A stretch of DNA of 19,227 nucleotides from contig JAGKVE010000039.1 of NCBI GenBank assembly GCA_021152555.1, positions 1 through 19,227 of the forward strand, written 5' to 3'. A program made the translations under genes and the position numbers. Numbering within the stretch: position 1 is the first letter of the stretch; each line of letters starts with the position of its first letter. Origin of the DNA: Bacteroidia bacterium. GTDB taxonomy: Bacteria; Bacteroidota; Bacteroidia; Bacteroidales; Paludibacteraceae. The notes under the pieces are model-generated. The model had not been told where the DNA came from. It saw only the letters and a list, made by a program, of their open reading frames with translations, and did no database searches. Positions 1-8,800 of this stretch are shown here, piece by piece.

Positions 1-116
1 ATTCCCAATTCCTAATAGTTTGTTCCTTTTCGGAACATGCTGTCACCTCCTCTGCCCGTTCCTTTAATTCATAATTTTTAATTTCCTCCCATCTCCCTTT
101 CCTCCGTCCGTTATCT

Positions 117-137
117 CGGCATTCGATGCCGGCTTTT
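117..137 (+). terminator. Candidate intrinsic terminator of an upstream gene
   Basis: CGGCAT (117-122) and ATGCCG (126-131) form a 6-bp stem around a 3-nt loop, followed by GC and TTTT. The stem is compact and the T-run short, so this is a plausible but modest terminator for a transcript entering from the left. A second small hairpin, TGTTCC / GGAACA at 21-37, lies upstream and has no T-run. Nothing else is recognisable in 1-178. Confidence 0.35.
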
Positions 138-178
138 ATCGCCCCATATGCAAATTTTAGCAAAAAATTATGCTTTTA

Positions 179-210
179 TTTGCATATATCAAATATTATG
201 TGTAATTTTG
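179..210 (+). promoter_or_regulatory. Bacteroidota-type promoter
   Basis: TTTG at 179-182 and TAATTTTG at 203-210 match the -33 TTTG and -7 TAnnTTTG consensus used by the Bacteroidota primary sigma factor, with a 20-bp spacing. Transcription would begin near 216-218. No protein gene starts downstream for 600 bases, but a strongly structured region ending in terminators does, so the likely product is an untranslated RNA. Confidence 0.6.
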
Positions 211-648
211 CAGCGCAAAATGAATTGTGCCCCTGTGGCTAAGAAAGTTTTGCAGTATTTAGCTCACGCCGAGGGAATATGTTCTTGAGGGGTGGGGGAA
301 AATACAAGACATAAAAGCGTTCGTATCTGCGCCCCGTAGTGACCTCTTAATGGGGTCCCCAAAGAAACATGTGATGTTTCGCATGGGGAGAGCGGAGACA
401 ATTGTCGCACCTGCGATTTAGCCATTGGCGGTATCGCAAATTGCGAACTATTTGGCGAACGCGACAAAAGGCGTCTTACGCGCTTTGTTTTGGCTTCTTG
501 GAATCTGGTAAATTCGTCACCCAAAACATTGCGACACAAGATGCTCATTGGTATGTAAACAATGAACGCGCACGTTGCGCGCATTTATACATACGGCGTG
601 GGCTACGGTGTTGCTGTTTGGGTGAAAAGGCAATACCAGAGCCTCAAG

Positions 649-686
649 AAGCGGAACAGCAAGATTGCAGTCCCGCTTTTGTTTTT
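649..686 (+). terminator. Tandem intrinsic terminator, first copy
   Basis: AAGCGGAAC (649-657) pairs with GTCCCGCTT (670-678) with one A-C mismatch, followed by a T-rich stretch broken by one G (677-686). It is a close relative of the hairpin just downstream, so the pair looks like a duplicated terminator ending the structured RNA. Confidence 0.5.
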
Positions 687-688
687 AT

Positions 689-720
689 AAAGCGGAACAC
701 AATCCAAGTCCCGCTTTTTT
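689..720 (+). terminator. Tandem intrinsic terminator, second copy
   Basis: AAAGCGGAAC (689-698) pairs with GTCCCGCTTT (708-717), with the same single mismatch as the first copy, and six T follow (715-720). It is the better of the two and separates the RNA candidate from the protease gene at 840. Confidence 0.55.
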
Positions 721-753
721 GTGTATTTCCTAAAAAACTCGAATTCTAGAAAT

Positions 754-775
754 CTAGGATAGCGTAGCGGTCTAG
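754..775. repeat. Short stem-loop element with AGCGTAGCGGTCT core, copy 1
   Basis: AGCGTAGCGGTCT (761-773) sits in a small hairpin whose stem is CTAGGA/TCTAG. The same 13-base core recurs at 15026-15038 with a different stem (CCGGA/TCTGG), and close variants in the opposite orientation occur at 18699 and 18722. The loop is kept while the stem changes, which suggests a dispersed structured element rather than chance. Confidence 0.45.
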
Positions 776-839
776 GAAACTATATAAACGGAGAATGCCG
801 AAAAGCAATAAATGAGTATATAAACATAAAATCAATAGC

Positions 840-2336
840 ATGAAAAAGAGCATTTTATTTCTGATGATTTGTGTGGTGGCATGTGCGGCGTCGGCTGAGA
901 TGCGTACGATGGAGCAGATGCAGCAAATAGCGCGGGATATTCTCGGGCAGCCTCAACACTCCGGTAATATTCATCGCATGCCGGCAGAGGATAATCACAT
1001 GCAAATCCTGCGAGAAACAGACAACATGGCTTTCGTCGGCTATGCAGATGGCGGGTTTGTCGTGATTAGCAAAGACGAAAAGAATGAGGCTATCTTAGGT
1101 TACTCGCGCGATGCCGTAATGAACGAGATATTACCGGATGGCTTACAATGGTGGATAGAAGCGATGGACGCTGCGCTTACGATCAACTCGCCCAAAAGTA
1201 CCATGCGCAAATCGCCGCGCCGCGCTCCTAAAAAAGTTATACACCCGTTGATAAGTACGAAGTGGGGACAACAAGCTCCGTACAACAACCTCCTTAAATA
1301 CACCCTTGACGGCACTGAATATCAATTTGTAACCGGCTGTGTTGCAACAGCAATGTCGCAAGTGATTAAATTCTATGAATATCCCGTTCAGGGTGTTGGC
1401 TCACACCAATATTACATCAAGTACGGCAATGTGACAGATACACTTTGGCTTGAGTCGGATTTCTCCGCGCACACCTATGATTACGCAAATATGTTAGATG
1501 AGTATGACCATAGTGAAACGGAAGCCCAAAAGACTGCTGTCGCAACGCTCATGAAAGATTGCGGCATTGCGGTAGATATGCAATATAATGGCATAGCAAG
1601 CGGAACTACATCTGATAATATACCCGGTGCACTGAAGACCTATTTTGACTATGACGACACAGTCAAGATTTGCAAACGTTCTCAGCAATATTACATGTAT
1701 ATGGGAGGATGGGTATTAGATACAGTGTATAACTATACCGATGAAGAATGGAAGCAACTGATTGTCGATGAATTAGAAGCGTGTCGTCCTATCATTTATA
1801 GCGGTTGCGATAAGACTTCCGGAGGTCATGCATTTGTTGTTGATGGCTTGGATGAAAAAGGTCTTGTACACGTTAACTGGGGGTGGGAAGGTTATTTGGA
1901 TGGCTATTTTGATATAGATTTGCTTAACCCACACGAAGATTCATATGCTTATCTGCAAGACGCAGTCATCAACATCATCCCTAAAGATCCGCAATTTATC
2001 CCGACCTATTATACTTTATCCTTAAGCGTACAAGATTCAACAGCCGGGAGTGTTACCGGAGGCGGAACATACAAGGCGGATAGTAAAGTAACCGTAAAGG
2101 CCACTCCTGAAAACGGATATGAATTTGACCGCTGGAGTGACAACAATACGGACAATCCGCGTACCATTACGCTGGTGCAGGATATCTCTTTGACGGCATC
2201 GTTTAAGCAAAGCAAGAAGGAGCGGTTTGACAACATTACAGACAGCGCAACTCCCACTAAACTCATCCGCGATGGGCAGGTGTTCATCCTGCGCGGAGAG
2301 CAAACTTATACCCTACAAGGACAAGAAATAAAATAA
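840..2336 (+). CDS. Secreted C10 family cysteine protease (streptopain/interpain type) with InlB-type repeat and sorting tail
   Basis: This is a papain-fold protease of MEROPS family C10, made as a zymogen and exported. Residues 1-19 are a signal peptide ending ASA. About 20-125 resemble the Spi-type inhibitory propeptide found in Bacteroidota C10 enzymes. The catalytic cysteine is Cys167 in TGCVATAMSQ and the histidine is His330 in GGHAFVVDG; HVNWGWEG supplies the conserved Asn346 and Trp347. An InlB-type repeat follows (about 395-458, with RWSDNNTDNPR). The last ~25 residues (IRDGQVFILRG..TYTLQGQEIK) form a tail shared with the protein at 14239, probably a T9SS-type sorting signal. All catalytic residues are present, so it should be active. 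Its natural substrate is unknown. It leads the cluster and stands 68 bases before the next gene. Confidence 0.9.
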   Translation: MKKSILFLMICVVACAASAEMRTMEQMQQIARDILGQPQHSGNIHRMPAEDNHMQILRETDNMAFVGYADGGFVVISKDEKNEAILGYSRDAVMNEILPDGLQWWIEAMDAALTINSPKSTMRKSPRRAPKKVIHPLISTKWGQQAPYNNLLKYTLDGTEYQFVTGCVATAMSQVIKFYEYPVQGVGSHQYYIKYGNVTDTLWLESDFSAHTYDYANMLDEYDHSETEAQKTAVATLMKDCGIAVDMQYNGIASGTTSDNIPGALKTYFDYDDTVKICKRSQQYYMYMGGWVLDTVYNYTDEEWKQLIVDELEACRPIIYSGCDKTSGGHAFVVDGLDEKGLVHVNWGWEGYLDGYFDIDLLNPHEDSYAYLQDAVINIIPKDPQFIPTYYTLSLSVQDSTAGSVTGGGTYKADSKVTVKATPENGYEFDRWSDNNTDNPRTITLVQDISLTASFKQSKKERFDNITDSATPTKLIRDGQVFILRGEQTYTLQGQEIK

Positions 2337-2404
2337 ATTTTTAATACCACGGCAAACCCTCCTGCCGAATAGTAAAGTGGAGTGGAAAGGTAAATTTTAC
2401 TAAT

Positions 2405-2875
2405 ATGTGTATAGAAAAACTCCGTGCATTATTTTGCAAAAACAAAAAAAATCAAAACTACGATGTTCAGTTGCAAGCCTTACGCGAGCAGGATTTTCAG
2501 AATAAAGTGCAAGAAATAGCCTCTGCTATCATTTTAGTAGATCAAAGTCGGTATCTTAAAGCAAGTGATGTATTATTGTTTATGGGATGCGCTCCTATTG
2601 AGCAAATTTTACAGGATGAAATCATTTCAGAACAAATCAAAGATGCATTAATATGCTGTAAGTTAAAGAAGAATGTCGGTATTGATACTCAATTTGCTCA
2701 ACAGTTTTACACGAAAGTTCCGTTCAGCACAAAAATGGGACCAGAAATAAGATACGCATTTAACGAGAATATAACAACGTTTTTAGCACAAACATATAAG
2801 AATGACAAAAACGTACCTTATCTCATTTCTGTTTTAAAATACGTATTTGAGAATATTGATTCTATAAAACCATGA
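2405..2875 (+). CDS. Small cytosolic protein of unknown function, coupled to the adhesin gene
   Basis: I do not recognise this 156-residue protein. It has no signal peptide and no membrane segment, with a basic, lysine- and asparagine-rich start (RALFCKNKKNQN) and then a mostly helical, Gln/Ile/Leu-rich sequence. Its stop overlaps the start of the giant adhesin gene by four bases (ATGA at 2872-2875), a typical arrangement for translational coupling, so the two are probably made together. It is the only gene of the cluster without an export signal. A regulator, a dedicated chaperone or an intracellular inhibitor of the neighbouring protease are all conceivable; none is supported by a motif. 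Base composition is AT-rich like the adhesin gene. A small inverted repeat AGTAAA/TTTACT (2371-2401) precedes the start. Confidence 0.75.
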   Translation: MCIEKLRALFCKNKKNQNYDVQLQALREQDFQNKVQEIASAIILVDQSRYLKASDVLLFMGCAPIEQILQDEIISEQIKDALICCKLKKNVGIDTQFAQQFYTKVPFSTKMGPEIRYAFNENITTFLAQTYKNDKNVPYLISVLKYVFENIDSIKP

Positions 2876-5800
2876 AAACAAAACTTTTTACTCTTTTCCT
2901 CGCTTTAATAACAGGCTGTGGAATTATATTTGCCGATGGCATCCAAATCGGCAATTTGTACTACAATCTTGACGCAGAAAACAAAACAGCAGAAATTACA
3001 TATAAAAGTTATGTCTATGCTACATATAATGAGGATTGGAATATCTCCAACGTTCGAATTCCGGAAACAGTAACATATGAAGGTATCGTGTACAATGTTA
3101 CATCGATAGGAGACAATGCCTTTCGTAGCTGTAAGAGCTTGAGGTGGGTTACTCTTCCGAATAGCATATTGAGAATAGGTCAATTTGCTTTCTGTTACTG
3201 TACTGCTCTTACATCGATAACTCTTTCTGAAAATTTGCAAGCAATCAGTTGGTGTTGTTTTTCAAGCTGTCGCAGTCTAAGATTTATTACTATTCCTAAT
3301 AGTATTACACATATTGCAGGATATGCATTTGAAGATTGTTCTAGTTTGGAAAATTTGACTATTCCATCCAATGTTACAACTATAGCTTCGCAAGCGTTTT
3401 ATCAATGCAATAATTTAACATATGTATGCTGTTTAGCAACTTCTCCTCCAACCTCAGGAGCTTTAATGTTTCGAGATGTAGATTGCTCACAGATACCACT
3501 ATATGTACCCAGTGAAAGTATCACTGCGTATAAGAACGCTGATCAATGGGAAGATTTTCAGAATGTACTTCCTTATTCTCAGTGTGTAATGTCATCTGGG
3601 GTGTGTGGGAAGGACTCTGATAATCTAATCTGGGAATTATGTTGTGAAGGAATTTTGAAAATTTCTGGCTCGGGTGAAATGGATTATATAGGTGCTAATG
3701 TTGCCTGGCTCGAGTATCCTTCTTTTATCAAAAAAATCATTATAGAAGAAGGAGTTACTACCATTTCCAATGAGGCGTTTTGGTATCTACCAAATTTTGA
3801 TTCCGTAGCATTTCCAACAAGTCTACGCAGTATAGGAGAAAGTAGTTTCGAGGGTTGCTCCAATCTTAAAGTCATTACCATCCCTACTGGTGTTGAGACT
3901 ATAAAGTGGTCTGCCTTCCAAGAGTGCTCTAGATTAATATCAATAACCATTCCTGGTAGTGTTACAAATATTGAAGAATATGCATTTAATAAATGTTATG
4001 ATTTGAAGCATGTCCATGTAGCATGGCAAGATCCGATATCCATCTTAAGCAATGTATTCGAAGATGTTGATTTATCAAATGTAATTCTGCATGTACCTTG
4101 CGGATTCTCCTCCGCATATCAAACTGCGAATGTTTGGAAAGATTTCGGAACTATCTTAGAAGATCTACCTCTTGCTTCTGGCACGTGTGGAGCACAAGGC
4201 GACAATTTAACATGGGAACTCTTCTGCGATAGCATATTGACCATCAGCGGTACCGGAGAAATGGCAAATTATAGTAATGTTTCTTCAGGACCATGGTATT
4301 CTTATAATTCTTCTATCCAATATGTTGTAATAGGCAATAATGTCACAAGCATTGGAGATTATGCTTTCTATAATTGCGTCAGTTTGACGTCTGTGACGAT
4401 TCCCAATAGCGTCACCAGCATTGGAGAATATGCTTTCGGTGAATGCAGCAGTTTGACCTCTATGACGATTCCCAATAGCGTCACAAGCATTGGAAATTAT
4501 GCTTTCAGAGGTTGCAGCGCTTTGACCTCTCCCGTTTATAATACACATGTATTTGCGTATATGCCGACTTCTTATTCAGGTGCATACACCATTCCCGATG
4601 GTATTGAATCAATCGCAGGTGGTGCTTTCATATATTGCACCGGCTTGACCTCAGTAACGATTCCCAATAGCGTCACCAGCATTGGAGATGATGCTTTCCG
4701 GGAATGCAGCGGTTTGACCTCTGTAACGATTCCCAATAGCGTCACAAGCATTGGAAATTATGCTTTCGGAGGTTGCAGCGCTTTGACCTCTATAACGATT
4801 CCCAATAGCGTCACAAGCATTGGAGATTATGCTTTCTCATATTGCAGCGGTTTGACCTCTCTTATATGCAAAGCTATTACTCCGCCCACATTAGGTAGTG
4901 ACGTTTTCTACAATGTAGATAAATCCATTCCCCTTTACGTTCCTGCTGGCAGTGTAGATTTGTACAAAGCCGCAGACCAATGGAAAGAATTTGATGTGCG
5001 CGCATTATTAGAATGCGTAATTGCTTCTGGAACATGTGGTGAAAATGGAGACAACTTAACATGGGAACTTTCATGCGATAGTGTGTTGACAATTTCCGGC
5101 ACTGGTGCTATGGCTAATTATTCTAGCAAAACTGCTGCACCCTGGAGTTCGCAATGCGCAGCAATTAAGACTATTGTAATCAATACCGGAGTTACCTCCA
5201 TTGGTAATTATGCGTTTCGAAATTGCCCACTGACTTCGATAGCCATGCCTAATAGTATTACAAAAATCGGGAATAGTGCTTTTTATAATTGTTTAAATTT
5301 AGCATCCATGGTTTTTCCTCGCTATATTTCTACTATTGGTAGTAACGCTTTCTTTGGTTGTAGTTCTTTATTCTCCATTATGATACCTAAGAGTGTCACT
5401 AGTATTGGGACAAAGGCCTTCGCGAATTGTAGCAATTTAGAAAGTGTTGACGTAGAAAGTGGCAATACTATTTACGATAATGGTGGGTTATATCCACACG
5501 CTCCCAATGATAATAACATACACCACAATGTTATTGTAGAAACTGCGACAAATACCCTAATAACGGGTTGCAAAAATTCAATTATTCCGGATTATGTTGA
5601 TCACATTGGCAATAGTGCTTTTTATGGATGCACTTCGTTGACAACAATCGGTTATGAAGATCATGAAGGAGTGCTTCAAGCAATTGGTAACGAGGCTTTT
5701 TATAATTGTACAAATTTAAAAAACTTAACGTCTGTAAATGCTTATAATATACGAATTGGGGATAGAGCTTTTTACAACTGCTCTAATTTAATTAATATGA

Positions 5801-8800
5801 CTCCTGAACCAGTTGGGGCTTCTAAAATAGGGAACTATGCATTTTATAATTGTAAAAACATCTCCATGGAGATTATTAGTGATACCATAGAAGACTGGGC
5901 TTTTTATAACTGTTCTAATTTACATAATATTAATCTTACTAATACGAGGCATATTGGAGAATATGCTTTTTATAATTGTACAGGTTTGAGTGAAGTAGAT
6001 TTGTTGAGTGTAGAGAGTATTGGTAGTTATGCGTTTAAAAATTGTACGAATATAGAAGCGATATATGGCTTTCCATCTTTGGATGTTTTCTTCAAAGCCT
6101 ATATGAACAATTCATTCGAAACCTATGCATTTGCCAATTGTAATAAACTTAAAGATGTCTACAGCCCTAATGGAAATGGATACGATCCTGACACTGAAAT
6201 ATTTTATGATGTAGATTTATCTTTGGTGACTGTTCATATTGGATGCGAAGGTGATGCTAGATTATGGAACGAGTTTGGCTCAATCGATCAAGATTTAGGA
6301 GGCTCTTTTCAGCGGCTATCATCAACAAGCGACTTATCATGGATATATTCATGTGACGATAGTACACTTACAATTACAGGAGAAGGAGTTATGCCTGATA
6401 TGTGCGACTACAATGCTCCTTGGTATCCTATACATGAACGAATTAAACATGTAAAAATCCAAAACGGAATAACTCATATTGGCTCATGCTCATTTCAAGA
6501 ATGTTCGAATCTTATTTCTGTGACTATTCCTAATAGTGTCATTAGTATTGGAGGAGCTGCTTTCTATAATTGCAGCAGTTTAACCTCTATAACGATTCCC
6601 AACAGCGTTACAAGCATTGAAAGAAATGCTTTTGCTAATTGCATAGGTTTGACCTTTATTGAAATTCCTTATGGCGTTACCAATATTGGAGAGAGTGCTT
6701 TTGAAGAGTGCTCAAGATTAAAATCCGTAATCATTCCCAATAGTGTTACAAATATCGGGAATAGATCTTTCGCTATGTGTTCTTCGCTTAGGGACGTGTA
6801 TGTGAGTTGGATTGAGCCTTTGTCAATATCTTCCTATGTATTCTCAGATGTTTCATTAACAAAAGCAACACTACATGTACCTTGCAGTGCGATTCCGGTC
6901 TACAAGGCGGCGAACGTCTGGAAAGAGTTTAAAGCTTACGAGGGATTTGATTGCCAAACATTTTCTATTACATGGAAAAACTATGATGGAACAATCCTTG
7001 CAATTGATAGTGTCCAAGAAGGAACAATGCCGGAATATAATGGAGAAAGACCAGTCAAGTCTGGCACGGCAAAGTATTCTTTTATATTTAAAGGCTGGAA
7101 ACCAAATATTGCAGAAGCGACAAAAGATACCATCTATGTAGCACAGTTTAATCAAGTAGTTAACCGATATGCAATAAAATACCAAAACTATGATGGATCG
7201 GTGTTACATATAGACTCATTGGCTTATGGAAAATCAATTGTGTACAATGGAGATCTTCCATCTGCTCCGTTAGCTCAGACAGAAGATTATACGTATATTT
7301 TTTCAGGATGGGAACCTGCTGTAAGCGTCGTTGTTGGAGATGCAGTACTTACAGCGCAATTTGACAGCATCTCATGTAATGGAAGAACACTTGAGTTCGT
7401 CAATATTGATGGAGCTGTTCTGCAAAGCTCCCCATTGTCCATTTGTGAAACAAACAATGTGAAGTATGAAGGTCCCGAGCCGATAGCCTGTGGATCAACT
7501 AGAACAAAATTTGTGGGATGGACACCAAATGTATTTGAGGGGATGCAAAACCTCAATCCTGCGGAACAAGTTCTTTCTATATATGACACGTGTTTCTCTA
7601 TATCCCATTTTACATCGAGAGATTGGGAGGCTGATGCTAATATTTGGATTCCGTTGAGGACGGCAACAGGATATATTGAGGGAAAAGGAGTTCAAAGTGC
7701 TAGCGGCAATACGGCAAGTGCAATTTCCGCAAATTATTTTTCGCATGTTCATTCCGTAACTCTTAGGTGCTGTACTAATGCTTCTTCAGGCGAAGGAACG
7801 ATAACAGTAAATATCAATGGAGAATCTATTACCAAAACTATTGATAAAACAGGCGGAGCAACTTTGAGAGAAATAGAATTTGACTTCTCTTCTTCTCAAC
7901 CATCTGGACAAATTCAAATAGAAATGGTTGGCAATAAAAATTCTATTTATATTAATAGTGTGATTATTTGCAGCGATAATATATATAGAAATTTATTGAC
8001 ACAATCAGGTGATAGTAATTATATTGAGTCAATTAACACTACTTTTACAAATGCGAATTGGGGTGGTTTGCACAATTTATGGATTCCTATGACTGGTGGG
8101 CAAGATTTTATGGGAGATAGGGGTATTCAGGTTACTGGAGGAAATAGTGCAGTTGCTGTTTCGGCAGATAACTTCGGGCCAACAAAGATAAAAGTACATT
8201 ACTGCACCAATGCCTCAAGTGGCTCAGGGCAGATTAAAATTTCTTTGGGGCAATGGACACAAGTAGTAAATGTCACCTCGGAAGGAGGTAGCACAATTAG
8301 AGAAGCAGAGTTTGATTTATCCCAAGTTACGCACACAGGCCAACTTCGCATAGAAGTTTCTGCGGCAGAAAATTCCGTATACATTAACGGAATCACAGTT
8401 GCCGTTTTAGACACTCACAACATCGTAGACACTCATTACTCCGATATTGCAACTGATACTATTGAATACCATGCTGTTTTTTGTGAAGAAAAAATAAGAG
8501 TAGATAGTTTGAACTTCAGTCATGAAGAGTTAATGACGATGAATTATATGATGCCTATTGAAAAAAATGGAGTGTCTATACATTACTTAAGTAGTGCAAG
8601 CTCCACTATCAGGATAAATAGTTCTGATTCTATCGTTTGTGCCAGAATTGTTGCTGATGACATTAACCAGATTAATTACTATGAACGTCCTAAATTTGGT
8701 CAAGGTGTATTCAATGTGCTTAATGACACGTTAGCGATTTGGGAAGGCTCCGCTGTTTCTCTCCAATTTATCACACATGGTGTTAATATTAAGGACATAC

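Larger units (their letters stand above)
217..720 (+). ncRNA. Candidate ~500-nt structured RNA gene, family not recognised
   Basis: The region is bounded by a good promoter and by two tandem terminators. A long-range helix pairs 261-270 (AGCTCACGCC) with 595-604 (GGCGTGGGCT): ten consecutive pairs with one wobble. Inside it are a hairpin at 356-389 (TCCCC..GGGGA enclosing GAAACAT/ATGTTTC) and a long hairpin at 551-594 (GTATGTA/TACATAC, AATG/CATT, CGCGC/GCGCG, loop ACGTT). Another hairpin lies outside at 607-637. I looked for landmarks of tmRNA, RNase P, SRP RNA and group II introns and found no convincing match; a GGGTGAAAAGG string at 620-630 recalls RNase P, but the rest of that core is missing. 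Short open frames on both strands lack any protein-like character. The 5' end is inferred from the promoter. Confidence 0.45.

Noticed and set aside
620..654. GGGTGAAAAGG resembling the RNase P RNA core
   Set aside because: The following GCGGUAAGAGC-type sequence and the other conserved RNase P regions are not present in the expected order.
264..749. Open frames on both strands (106 residues minus, 115 residues plus) in the upstream region
   Set aside because: Neither shows domain-like composition, a signal peptide or a convincing start, and both lie over strong hairpins between a promoter and terminators. A structured RNA explains the region better.
2872..2940. Lipoprotein signal (LITGC) in the adhesin
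   Set aside because: ITGC fits a lipobox, but the hydrophobic stretch continues past the Cys to IIFA, which favours ordinary signal peptidase cleavage. Kept only as a possibility in the gene entry.
4342..4860. CRISPR-like spacing of identical repeats
   Set aside because: The repeats are 69 bp, contiguous, in frame and encode LRRs of a large protein; there are no separate spacers and no cas genes.
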